Shown here: positions 16,080-24,931 of the stretch, one piece after another
Layout: each line of letters starts with the position of its first letter
Position numbering within the stretch: the stretch's first letter is position 1
The notes under the pieces: generated by a model
Databases searched by the model: none
What the model was told of the DNA's origin: nothing
What the model saw: the letters and a program-made list of their open reading frames with translations, nothing else
Translations under genes and position numbers: made by a program
From: Candidatus Didemnitutus sp.
Lineage (GTDB): Bacteria > Verrucomicrobiota > Verrucomicrobiia > Opitutales > Opitutaceae
Assembly (NCBI GenBank): GCA_030681265.1
Contig: JAUXXD010000052.1
Coordinates: 1 to 35,007 of the forward strand
Length of the DNA stretch: 35,007 nucleotides
Reading direction: 5' to 3'

Positions 16080-19000
16080 CTAGGGCTGTTCGACCTTGAG
16101 GCGGAAAAATACTTTGTCGCCCGCGCTGAGCGGCACACTCGCGCGCCACGTTTCCGTGGCGCCCGTCGCCGTGCGCACATGCGTCACTCCGCTGGTGCTC
16201 CAACTGGTCAACGCCGTCGAAGTCTCCACCGCATACGTGATGCCGGTGCGTTCCGCCGGTCGCGTGTAAGTGAAGACCCATTCCTCGCCGGTGCGGCTCA
16301 CCACGGGCAAATTCGCCACCGACGCCACGCGCGGATTCAAACCGAGCGCGAACTCCATGAGATTGGTCAAGCCATCGGCATCCGGGTCCGCCGCCGCGCC
16401 GCTGATCGCCGCGTCGGCCAATTCACCAGCGGTAAAATGCGTCTGGCGAAACGCGGCGAAACTTCCGGCGAGAACATCGTTGATTGTTACCACGACTTGT
16501 TGCGTCGCGCCGAGCGTCGCCCCGCCGATCAAGGGTTGTCCCAAATTCACGGAGAAAGTTTCCGCCCCCTCGCTCAACGCATCCGTGGTGAGCGGCACGG
16601 AAATGAACTTCGTCGCCAAGTCTCCGTCGGCCCACGTGAGCACGCCGCTCGTCGGGGTGAAATCCGCTGCCGTCGCCGAACCGGCGACCGTGGAGTAACC
16701 AACCATCTGCGCGCCGAGCCCCGGCCCGGTGCGCGTCACCCCGAGTTGCACCGTCGTGCCTTCCGCGCCGTTCGCGGTGGCACTCGCAAACTGCATCACA
16801 TCTCCACCGCCCGCGAGCGAACTGAAGAATTGCCACACGGGGCGGTTGGGCGAAGCGCCTTGGAACGAGGCGACATCGCCCGCCAACACGACACGACCAT
16901 TCGGCAAGAACACGAGAGCATCCACCGTCGAACCGTGGCCTCCCGCTGCGGCGAAACTCGTGTTCACTGTTCCCGTCGCAGAGAGCAACGCCACACGAGA
17001 AGCACTCACGCCGGACACCGTCGTAAACGTTCCGCCGAGCAAAACATTTCCGTCCGGCAATCGCAGAATCGCGTTAACTTCTCCATTGGTGGTCAGTGCG
17101 AAACTGCTGTCCAGCGCACCGGTGGCGGAGAGGCGCGCCACGCCGCCGCGCGGCGTGTTGTTGAACGCGGTGAAATTGCCCACGATCAAAAGGCGGCCGT
17201 CCGGTTCGACCACGATCTGGCGCACCGTGCGGATGTCGCTCGTGCTGCCGTCTAGATGCGCGCCCGCCACCACGCCGCTAAAGGTCGCATCCAATGCCCC
17301 GGTAGTTTCCACGCGGCAAAGACCGGCCTTAAAGTTTGCCCCCGAGAAATAAAAACTGCCGCCGACCAATAATTTTCCGTCCGGCTGCAACGCCAGCGAC
17401 TCCACCCGCCAACCACTATCGCCGCCAAAATTCGGACCGATGAAACTTGAATCGAGCGAGCCGTCGGCATTGAGGCGCGCGAGATATTCCCGCGGCGTGT
17501 CATTGAAGGTCGTGAAACTGCCGCCGACGATGATCTTGCCATCCGGCAGCACGAGCACGGCACGCACGGTGTTGTTGGCACCGGTGCCGGGATTGAAACT
17601 CGGATCGACGCCCCCGTCAGCGAGGAGCCGCACGATGCGATTGCGCGCCACGCCGCTGAAATCAGTGAACGAACCGACGGCGAGAATCCGGCCGTCAGGT
17701 TGCCGCGCGAGGTCATAGATCGCGCCGGTCTCGGCCCCTCCGCCCGCCGCGAACGCGGCATCGAGCGTGCCATTGGCCAGCAGGCGCGTGACGCCACCGC
17801 GATTGTAGACCGCAAACTGCGCATCCTGCACCTGACTAAAAAATCCTCCGAGCACGATACTGCCATCCGGTAGCGGCAGGAGTTTCCCCACCGTGCTGTT
17901 GATAAAATCGGACGCAAATTCAGTGTCCCGCACGCCCGGATCCACAATTGTCACCGTCGCCAGATTATTCGGTCCGAGCAGCCCACCCGTGACACCGCTG
18001 AGCGTGACCGTGAAATTTTCCGTGCCTTCAAAAATCCCGTCGGCCACGAGCGTGATCGTGATCGTCTTATTGCTGCTGTCGCCGTCGTGCCAAGTGATCG
18101 TGCCGCTTTGGGCCGCAAAATCGGCCGGACTCGTCGCCGTGCCGGCAACCGTCGCGTAGTTAACCGAAAGCGCACCCACCGCATTGCGCGAGCGCACGAG
18201 CGTGAGAGTGACCGTGCCATTTTGCTCCGCCGCGAGCCAGCTGGCCCGGCTCCATTGCACAATCGGTTGCAGGCCGACTGCCACGTCGAGATATTCTTCC
18301 GCCCCACTGCCACCCTGCGCGACCGGACGAATCGTGATTCCCGCCACGGCATCCGTAAAAGTCACACCGATCGCGAGACCGGCATCGCTCACGTTTGCCC
18401 CCGGCGTCGTCATATCAAGCAGGTCGCTCTCTTGATTGGTATTGTAGCCCCAGAGCACGTAAGCGCCGCCATCGAGCGACGTCGCCCCTGAGCCGCGGCG
18501 GTAACCAATCCAGTAATCACGCGTATTGTCGCGCACGATTTTGAGCGCGCGCGCGTTCGCCAAATTCGCGGCGGCCGCGTCGAAACGATAAATGCGATAA
18601 GTCCCCGGTGCCGCGGCCAACGTCACTCCTGTGTCGGGAATCCACTGCAAAATGCTTTTGTTCCAATGACTGAATTCACTGGAGAATTCATTGCCATCGC
18701 CCATCAGATCAAAGATGTCGCCATACTCGATCGAAGTGCCGCCCGCCGAAATCGGATCGCCATCGTTGACCAGCCAGAGATTGGCGTGCCGCAAACCGTA
18801 GGTATGGCCCACCTCATGGGCGACGACGCGGAAATTGTAGCTGCCGTTGATCCAAAAATTCTTCCCCGTGATATTCCCCAAGCCGCCGTAAGTTATCTGT
18901 GAACCCGGCAGCGCGGAAAGCCGCGAAAACACCACCCCGATGCGATCGTAGGCCGCCAGATCATAACCGGCCGCCGTCGCCACCGTTCGCGCATCGCTAT

Positions 19001-20222
19001 GCAATAACGTGTTCGCTGCATTACTCGCGTAACTCGCCGCCGTCGACGGCACGCGCAACACTTGCGTCACATCCGGCGAATCGCCCGCCACTGTCGCCGC
19101 CAGCGCGAGCGTGGATTTGCCGTAACTGTTGGTGGCAAAAAAATCGCGGATGCCGTTGGGCTCGTTGAAAAGATTGATGGCGAAATCCTCCGTGATCTCC
19201 GTGGACGATGTGCCGAGTTTGGGGGTGCCGACGAGATCGGAAAAATCGATGCGGATAATTAAAATTTTCTTCGGGCCATGCGTCCACGATTGGGCGGGGC
19301 GGTTGCTCACGCCGCTGGTGCCCGGCTGGCTGTCCGCCGCCGTGTGTCCGGTGTCGCCATGCAATTCGCACGCCATGAGAAATTGCTCCAGCTGCACCAG
19401 ATGCTCCACGCAAACGAACTCCACCTTGTCGCCATACTGCACCGCCACCGGCGCCGCCGTGTGCGCTTGCGCACAGGTGGCCCAAGTCCCGGCTGCGCCC
19501 TGTGCACTGACGCGCTCGCCCTCTTCGAGCAGGCGCAACGGTGAATCACTCACCGCCAACGCCCGGTCAATCGCGATGCCGCTCAACGTCGCATAGGGAA
19601 TCGTGTCCTGCAGCGCTCGCCGGCCATAAACATAAGCGCGATACTCTTCCCGCCCGATCAACGCGGCACGAAACATCGGCTCGGTCACGACATGGCCGGG
19701 TTCCGGCGTGACGCCGTTGAGCGCCAACTCACCGTCGCCGGAGATGCGTGTTTCGAGCCACGCCGTAATTTCTGTCGGCAAATCCTGCCGCACCACCATC
19801 GGCACGGCCGCCATCAACGCGGCCCGCGGATCAGTGCGAATGAGATCCGCCAACACCGCGCGGCGCGCTTGTGCCAAACGAACACCTTCTTCGTGCAACG
19901 CGGCCCGTTCCGCCGTCGGCGCCGCCAAGTAGCGCGATGTCCAATCCTGAAAAGCACGGAACTCCGGTTGCTCCGTGGTTGCCCACCCCGCGCCAATCAC
20001 GGCGCGGGAATCACCGGTCGCTGTTGCGGCAATTGCCACCGCGGGATACGTCGTCGCTGACCGAGAGTGGGGCGTCGGTTCCGCAACCGCCGCGACGGAT
20101 TGACTGCTGCCACGCATCGCCGTGTCCACGGAGTTGTTTTCCTCTGTCGGCCAATGCCGCACCACCAACCATCCCACGATAACCAAAGCGAAAAACACGA
20201 GGAACGACAGACGATGTTTCAT
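16080..20222 (-). CDS. Giant secreted metzincin-type metalloprotease with Calx-beta domains and delta-60 repeats
   Basis: The 1380-aa product has an N-terminal hydrophobic segment (residues 5-22; signal peptide or anchor) and a pro-like region. The zinc site HEVGHTYGLRH (H469, E470, H473, H479) has a candidate Met-turn at M507 (DLMGDG), so it is a metzincin, perhaps near gametolysin M11. Then come a Calx-beta domain (about 645-760) and seven delta-60 repeats (about 774-1124), a propeller-forming motif in which each repeat has the pattern LPDG-(K/R/S)-(I/V)-x-(V/L)-GGxF. A second Calx-beta domain (about 1140-1247) precedes the shared C-terminal domain, DPDADGLTNLMEFALGLNP to FFRLKVEQP. The start has no Shine-Dalgarno. 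The two-component genes follow on the same strand 68 bp downstream, so they may be co-transcribed. Confidence 0.85.
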   Translation of the reverse strand: MKHRLSFLVFFALVIVGWLVVRHWPTEENNSVDTAMRGSSQSVAAVAEPTPHSRSATTYPAVAIAATATGDSRAVIGAGWATTEQPEFRAFQDWTSRYLAAPTAERAALHEEGVRLAQARRAVLADLIRTDPRAALMAAVPMVVRQDLPTEITAWLETRISGDGELALNGVTPEPGHVVTEPMFRAALIGREEYRAYVYGRRALQDTIPYATLSGIAIDRALAVSDSPLRLLEEGERVSAQGAAGTWATCAQAHTAAPVAVQYGDKVEFVCVEHLVQLEQFLMACELHGDTGHTAADSQPGTSGVSNRPAQSWTHGPKKILIIRIDFSDLVGTPKLGTSSTEITEDFAINLFNEPNGIRDFFATNSYGKSTLALAATVAGDSPDVTQVLRVPSTAASYASNAANTLLHSDARTVATAAGYDLAAYDRIGVVFSRLSALPGSQITYGGLGNITGKNFWINGSYNFRVVAHEVGHTYGLRHANLWLVNDGDPISAGGTSIEYGDIFDLMGDGNEFSSEFSHWNKSILQWIPDTGVTLAAAPGTYRIYRFDAAAANLANARALKIVRDNTRDYWIGYRRGSGATSLDGGAYVLWGYNTNQESDLLDMTTPGANVSDAGLAIGVTFTDAVAGITIRPVAQGGSGAEEYLDVAVGLQPIVQWSRASWLAAEQNGTVTLTLVRSRNAVGALSVNYATVAGTATSPADFAAQSGTITWHDGDSSNKTITITLVADGIFEGTENFTVTLSGVTGGLLGPNNLATVTIVDPGVRDTEFASDFINSTVGKLLPLPDGSIVLGGFFSQVQDAQFAVYNRGGVTRLLANGTLDAAFAAGGGAETGAIYDLARQPDGRILAVGSFTDFSGVARNRIVRLLADGGVDPSFNPGTGANNTVRAVLVLPDGKIIVGGSFTTFNDTPREYLARLNADGSLDSSFIGPNFGGDSGWRVESLALQPDGKLLVGGSFYFSGANFKAGLCRVETTGALDATFSGVVAGAHLDGSTSDIRTVRQIVVEPDGRLLIVGNFTAFNNTPRGGVARLSATGALDSSFALTTNGEVNAILRLPDGNVLLGGTFTTVSGVSASRVALLSATGTVNTSFAAAGGHGSTVDALVFLPNGRVVLAGDVASFQGASPNRPVWQFFSSLAGGGDVMQFASATANGAEGTTVQLGVTRTGPGLGAQMVGYSTVAGSATAADFTPTSGVLTWADGDLATKFISVPLTTDALSEGAETFSVNLGQPLIGGATLGATQQVVVTINDVLAGSFAAFRQTHFTAGELADAAISGAAADPDADGLTNLMEFALGLNPRVASVANLPVVSRTGEEWVFTYTRPAERTGITYAVETSTALTSWSTSGVTHVRTATGATETWRASVPLSAGDKVFFRLKVEQP

Positions 20223-20329
20223 AGGAGAAAGGGGGTAACCAAGTGCGCGGGCCGCACCATTAACGTGGCATTAGTCGCGAGCTTGTCGCCAGTAACTTGC
20301 GCCGTAAAGCCTTGATCCGCTTGGGCCAA

Positions 20330-22048
20330 TTACCGCGTCACTCGGAGGCGGAAAAATAAATTCCCGGAAGCACTCACCGGCACGGAGGCTCGCCAAGTTT
20401 CGGTCGCCCCCGTCGCGGTGCGGGTGTGCGTGACCCCAGCGGTGCTCCAGGTCGTTAGATCAGTCGAGGCCTCGACGGCGTAAAGCACATCGCCGCGCTC
20501 AGCGGGCCGCGTATAAGTAAAGGTCCACTCGGTCTCCGTGCGGGCGGTGCTCCCCGCGGCGCCGGCGTTCGCTACGCGCGGATTCAACCCGAGGGCGTAT
20601 TCCACGAGATTGCTCAAACCATCGCCATCGGGGTCGACCGTTGGGCCACTGATGCTCGCGTTGGCCCGCTCTGGCGCGTTGAAATGATCAAGATTCCACG
20701 AGTCAAAATTCGGTGTGACGACAAAGCTGCGGTCGACCGCCGGTGCGGCGTGGTAGTTGGCGTCGCCGACTTGCGCGGCGCGCACCACCACCGTGCCCGT
20801 GCCGGTCAATGTGAGGTTGGTGCCCGCGATCGTCGCGGGGCCGGAGACAATACTGTAGCTGACTGGTAATGTAGAACTCGCGGTCGCCGAGAGCGGAATT
20901 GCGGTGCTGTTGAAGGGGCGGTCGGACAATGCGCCAAACGTGATCGTCTGCGCCACTGGTTGTCCGCTGGGCGAGTGAGCGAACGACAAAATGATCGAGC
21001 CAGATTCCCGATCCCAGCCATCCACGGCGAAATAATAGGTGAGGTAGGCGTTGACCGGAATCGTCACCGCGCTGGTGCGTGGCCGGGTCGGCGAAGGGTC
21101 TTCGGCCGGCGTGACGATATCATCATTCGCGGCGAGTTGGGTCAGTGCGTTGACTGCCGTGCCGGTGTAAGCGCCGAGCATGGTGTCAAATTTCGTGCCG
21201 GCTGTTGCGACGGTCAGACTGCCGTTCGACGGCGCGACAATTTTCCACCACACGGAAGGGCCGCCGATTTCGTTTGGCGCGTGGTTGGGTTCACCGACTT
21301 CCTTGGTGGCGCTCGTGCTGCGCCCGGTGACTTGGGCGGAGTGGTTGACCAAGGTGACCAACTGCGCGTCGACAAAATCGTCGTTCGCCGGACGCACCAC
21401 CGGCGCGGGTGCGCCGTAGAGGTATTGCGCTCCGTCAATGTCGTCTTGCTGCAAGCTGTCCACGCTCGAGATGAAGCTGTTCATGATGGGCGAGCCGGCT
21501 TGACCGGATTCGTCCGGGTGATCGAGGCCGAGCACGTGGCCGAGTTCGTGCAGCGCGACACGGCGGAGATCCGTCGCCGACCGCGTGGCCCCGCGATAGG
21601 AATCCCACGTGCGTGCGATGTTAAAAATCACATCGGCCTGCGTGCGACGGTAACTGCCATCGCTTTCGAGGGTGCTGGCGCGATAGGAGATTGCGACGGC
21701 GAGCGTGTTCGCACCGAAAGATTGGCCGTAGGTCGTGGAGGAGAAAAACATTTCGTTGATGCCGTTGCGGTCGCCGCCATCGCCCGCTGCGGCGATCACG
21801 CCGCTGAATTGCGAGGCGCCAAGCCAGGCATTCCACTGCTGCATCGCTTCCTGCACACTGGTGCTGTAATTCGAGCCGTCGGATAGGAGCGGCGTCGTGC
21901 CCAGCTTGATCTGCATCGTGATCGAGCCGGGGCCAAATTTCACCGCCGCAGCTTCACTGCCGTCGCGAATGATTTCGTAGCCCTGCCCGCTGGTCGCCCA
22001 CGCCAGCACCGCGCAGCAGATGCTCCCGCGCCACAGCTTAGCGCTCAT
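20330..22048 (-). CDS. M10/matrixin-like secreted metalloprotease (cassette copy 2)
   Basis: The 572-aa product has a signal peptide ending near GQGYEII, then a matrixin-like domain with zinc motif HELGHVLGLDH (H167, E168, H171, H177) and Met-turn M189 in SPIMNS. A PPC-like beta domain (about 215-355, NDDFVDAQ ... VWWKIVAPSNG) follows, then the YSIVSGPAT module (about 362-445). The shared C-terminal domain has DPDGDGLSNLVEYALGLNP and ends FFRLRVTR. It probably degrades extracellular protein. There is no obvious cysteine-switch propeptide. Its start overlaps the end of the small secreted protein gene by 11 bp, exactly as in the homologous pair at 27610-27620, implying translational coupling and a shared function. 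Confidence 0.87.
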   Translation of the reverse strand: MSAKLWRGSICCAVLAWATSGQGYEIIRDGSEAAAVKFGPGSITMQIKLGTTPLLSDGSNYSTSVQEAMQQWNAWLGASQFSGVIAAAGDGGDRNGINEMFFSSTTYGQSFGANTLAVAISYRASTLESDGSYRRTQADVIFNIARTWDSYRGATRSATDLRRVALHELGHVLGLDHPDESGQAGSPIMNSFISSVDSLQQDDIDGAQYLYGAPAPVVRPANDDFVDAQLVTLVNHSAQVTGRSTSATKEVGEPNHAPNEIGGPSVWWKIVAPSNGSLTVATAGTKFDTMLGAYTGTAVNALTQLAANDDIVTPAEDPSPTRPRTSAVTIPVNAYLTYYFAVDGWDRESGSIILSFAHSPSGQPVAQTITFGALSDRPFNSTAIPLSATASSTLPVSYSIVSGPATIAGTNLTLTGTGTVVVRAAQVGDANYHAAPAVDRSFVVTPNFDSWNLDHFNAPERANASISGPTVDPDGDGLSNLVEYALGLNPRVANAGAAGSTARTETEWTFTYTRPAERGDVLYAVEASTDLTTWSTAGVTHTRTATGATETWRASVPVSASGNLFFRLRVTR

Positions 22049-22661
22049 GGATTAGACCTCGGGCCACGCGCGCCTGTTTGATCTGTTGCACAAAATCAAC
22101 CGGCGACAACGCATCGCCCGATTTGCGGAGGCGGCGCATCGCCTGCGCGACGGCGTCCGACGGCATCGGCGCCGCCACTTCGGCGACGTCGCTCAGCGGC
22201 ACGCCGTTGGTGCGCGTGATGTATTCACGGCCGGTCGCCTTGTCTTTGCGCACCGGATAGCGGCCATGCATCACCGCGTAGGTCGGATAGAAATTAACGC
22301 CATTTCCCGCCACAAAGAAAATCTCCTCCTCGCCGACGACAAATTTCGGCACGCCTTCGACGGTCATGACCGAGTCCCCAACGCGGCCGCCGAGCATCGT
22401 CAGCACCAGCGGCGTCGGCGGCGTGCCGACGATCACTTCCGTCACTTCGAGTTCGATGTGCGTGAAGATGATTTCACGTCCTTCGTGTTGCCGCGCCTCG
22501 TAGCTGAGACTGCGCACCTTGGCGCGCACGACATAATCGGAGCCGTTGACCAACTCCGTGAACTCCGGCGGCACCACGGTGGTGGCTTGCGCCGTTGTGG
22601 CTGCGCTCAACAGAGCGGCGACAACGATCAAACAAACGCGGGCAGTCTTTGAAAAAATCAT
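22038..22661 (-). CDS. Small secreted NTR/TIMP-like protein paired with matrixin (copy 2)
   Basis: The 207-aa product starts at ATG 22661, which opens a good signal peptide (FSKTARVCLIVVAALLSAATTAQA); upstream in-frame sequence overlaps the neighbouring gene and looks non-coding. The predicted mature protein begins TTVVPPEF, followed by SDYVVRAKVRSLSY, IFTHIELEVTEVIVG, LTMLGGRVGD and FVVGEEEIFFVAGNG, a beta-strand pattern of an OB/netrin type. Human TIMP-1 mature protein begins CTCVPP and has SDLVIRAK at a matching distance, but the zinc-chelating Cys residues are absent here. The C-terminal third contains YAVMHGRYPV and REYITRTNGVPL. It is about 60 per cent identical by eye to the product of 27610-28236. 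A role as inhibitor, chaperone or secretion partner of the coupled protease is inferred. Confidence 0.8.
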   Translation of the reverse strand: MIFSKTARVCLIVVAALLSAATTAQATTVVPPEFTELVNGSDYVVRAKVRSLSYEARQHEGREIIFTHIELEVTEVIVGTPPTPLVLTMLGGRVGDSVMTVEGVPKFVVGEEEIFFVAGNGVNFYPTYAVMHGRYPVRKDKATGREYITRTNGVPLSDVAEVAAPMPSDAVAQAMRRLRKSGDALSPVDFVQQIKQARVARGLIHER

Positions 22662-22719
22662 GTGCACAAGGAATTCACGGACATGCGTCGAGCAAGTGGG
22701 TTGCGCGAGACTCCGGCAG

Positions 22720-22748
22720 TTTTTCCACCGGGCAGCCAGCCGGAAAAA
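22720..22748. repeat. Short inverted repeat TTTTTCC...GGAAAAA
   Basis: Arms at 22720-22726 and 22742-22748 surround GGC/GCC inner pairing, in the 104-bp gap between the split metalloprotease gene and the next small secreted protein gene. On neither strand is the stem followed by a T-run, so terminator function is doubtful. Confidence 0.35.
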
Positions 22749-22765
22749 TCCCGCATCCACGCATA

Positions 22766-24931
22766 TTAGTGCTGCGTAATTTTCAGCCGGAAGAAGTGCG
22801 GTGCGGGCGAATTCGGATCGCGCGGCACGGTCGCCCGCCAGGTTTCCGTCGTCCCCGTCGTGACGCGTATGTGCGTGACGCCGTCGGTTGTCCAAGAAAG
22901 CAAGTTCGTCGATTGTTCGACTTGGTAGGTGAGATCATCGCGGTCGGCTGGACGCGTGTAAGTAAATTCCCACGTCACCTCTGCCGCGGCTACTGCCGGG
23001 AGGACGCTTAGATCGACAATCTTGGGGTTCCGACCGAGGGCGTATTCCATCAAGTTGCTCACGCCATCCCCGTCGAAATCCGCCAACGATCCTGTGCGGG
23101 ACAGATCGAGTCTCTGCTCGAAAGTGAAACTTTGCGCCAGCCAATGGGTATAGGACTGCCGCGCCTGAAAGCTCTGCGTGACGCTCGCCGCACCGGCATA
23201 CAACGCGTTGCCGATCTGGGTCGCGCGGATGGTGACCACGCCGAGGCTCGTGAGGGTAACGATGTTGTTGTTGATCGTCGCCGGGCCACTCACCACGGAA
23301 TAGTCCACCAGCAAACCCGAAGTAGCGGTAGCGATGAGCGAGAACGGATCCGAGGTCACCGGGCGATCGTTCAACACTGGAAAATCGATTGTTTGGGCGA
23401 GCTGGCTAAACCACAATTGCGCCCGCACCGAGGTCGTGTTGCCCGCCCCGTTCGTGATCACGACGTCGTAGTCGCCTTCATCGGCGATGTTGGCGGAGAG
23501 CAACGTGAGCACAGCACCGGTGGTGCCCGAATAATTGGTGTTGTCGGACAACGGCACGCCGTTGCGCCGCCAGCGGTAACTTGGATTCGCGCCGCCGCGC
23601 GCCGCGACGGCAAAAGTCGCCGGTTCTCCGGGCACCACGGAAGTTGATTGCGGTTGCCGCAACACTTCGGGCGCACCGGTAAAAATCGCAGGATCAATCA
23701 CCGCATGGGTTGTTGGGTCAATCAGTCGAAAACTCAAAATGCCCGCTAAGGTCGTCACGAGCGTGAGACGCTCGCCCGGCACTTGGAAGAGAGCCACTGG
23801 GTAGCCGGAAAATAGCGTGGTGCGTTCCGTGGTGTAGTTGCCGGAATTGGTATTCCAAGTTTGCAATTCCGCTCCACCGGCCACGGCGCGAACCGTGTTC
23901 AATTTATCCGTCGTCCAAGCAGTGTCGGTGAAAACCCGCGGCAATTTCGCGAGACGTTTCAGCGACACCACATCGTAAATTTGCCCGGAACCGAGGGATG
24001 CGCGCTGGCCGTCGGGTGACAAACGCATCGGCAACCAACCCATGAGTTCAGTGTCAGAATTGCTCCCAAGTGTGGCGAGGATTTGGCCCGATGATGAAAT
24101 CGTGTGGGTGGTTAGGCTGCTCGGGGAGAAATTGGCATAAAAAAGCATCCGTCGCGCTCTTTCGCTCCACACGAATTGGCGCGAATAACTGGTAGTGGAA
24201 CCCCAATGCTGGGGCTTGCCCAAGGGCGAAAGCGCGAAGTGCCCCCAAGTCTGATCATTAGCAAAGAGGTGTCGGTCCGCCGCGTGCAGCCCCTGCACCA
24301 GCAGGAAAGAACTGAAGAAAGGTGCGTCGGCTCCGACTTTGCCCAACTCAGTAATCACGCTCTTGCGCAACAATACGCCGCGTTGTTCATAAAAGAGCGC
24401 CTGGTGCGCGGGAGACATGGCCACCCAATCCGGCGAGCCACGCAACGGCACGGTCGCCAGATAGCGGCCCTCGTAAACCGACCAACGCACGACCGCCCGA
24501 TCCAGTTTCGAGTAGATATAGAGATTACCAATGCCATCCGTGGTAATCTCCGGCGACCACAGCGCTCGATTCCGCGGATCGAAGCTTGCCGCCAGCGGTG
24601 ATGGTTGCACTGCGGCTAACGCGAGCTTTTGCACACTCGGCAGCGTGCCCGCAGCCGTGGGCCGGGCAAACCCGATGACTGACTGACCCTTCAGCGCAAT
24701 AAACTGCGCGCTGATCGCGAAGTTCGTCATACCACTTTCTTTCCCCGCCGCATCAAATCGCGCCAATTGACCCGCGCGAACCAATACCCATCCACCATCA
24801 GCAACCTCCAGCACGTGATCAAACGCACCGCCGAGTCCGCTGTAGAGTGAGTGAGTATCCGTATGGAAAATCCCTCCACCGTTATCAATCACCCAAGGAT
24901 CCATTTCGCACCACAAAAGCCTGCCGCCCAT
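22766..24931 (-). CDS. C-terminal part of frameshifted matrixin-like protein (propeller half, Ig-like and shared C-terminal domain)
   Basis: The frame from ATG 24931 encodes 721 aa without a signal peptide. It opens in the middle of a repeat region (DNGGGIFHTDTHSLYSG, GNLYIYSKLDRAVVRW, LSPDGQRASLGSGQIYDV) that looks like the second half of a beta-propeller. An Ig-like domain follows (VLRQPQSTSVVPGEPATF), then the YSVVSGPAT module, and the shared C-terminal domain with DFDGDGVSNLMEYALGRNP, ending FFRLKITQH. The upstream 911-aa frame ends where this one begins and overlaps it by 47 bp. Deleting one base of the CCC run at 24892-24894 (GGG on the coding strand) would join them as ...RNGSLVIDNGGG..., so this is read as the 3' part of one gene. 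A separate cytoplasmic protein is less likely. Confidence 0.7.
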   Translation of the reverse strand: MGGRLLWCEMDPWVIDNGGGIFHTDTHSLYSGLGGAFDHVLEVADGGWVLVRAGQLARFDAAGKESGMTNFAISAQFIALKGQSVIGFARPTAAGTLPSVQKLALAAVQPSPLAASFDPRNRALWSPEITTDGIGNLYIYSKLDRAVVRWSVYEGRYLATVPLRGSPDWVAMSPAHQALFYEQRGVLLRKSVITELGKVGADAPFFSSFLLVQGLHAADRHLFANDQTWGHFALSPLGKPQHWGSTTSYSRQFVWSERARRMLFYANFSPSSLTTHTISSSGQILATLGSNSDTELMGWLPMRLSPDGQRASLGSGQIYDVVSLKRLAKLPRVFTDTAWTTDKLNTVRAVAGGAELQTWNTNSGNYTTERTTLFSGYPVALFQVPGERLTLVTTLAGILSFRLIDPTTHAVIDPAIFTGAPEVLRQPQSTSVVPGEPATFAVAARGGANPSYRWRRNGVPLSDNTNYSGTTGAVLTLLSANIADEGDYDVVITNGAGNTTSVRAQLWFSQLAQTIDFPVLNDRPVTSDPFSLIATATSGLLVDYSVVSGPATINNNIVTLTSLGVVTIRATQIGNALYAGAASVTQSFQARQSYTHWLAQSFTFEQRLDLSRTGSLADFDGDGVSNLMEYALGRNPKIVDLSVLPAVAAAEVTWEFTYTRPADRDDLTYQVEQSTNLLSWTTDGVTHIRVTTGTTETWRATVPRDPNSPAPHFFRLKITQH

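Noticed and set aside
22662-22895. N-terminal extension of the small secreted protein (copy 2)
   Set aside because: It overlaps the end of the split metalloprotease gene and lacks coding character; ATG 22661 gives a signal peptide matching copy 1.
24885-24931. Programmed ribosomal frameshift as explanation for the split protease
   Set aside because: No recognisable slippery heptamer or downstream pseudoknot was seen at the join; a single-base indel is simpler. Kept only as a remote option.
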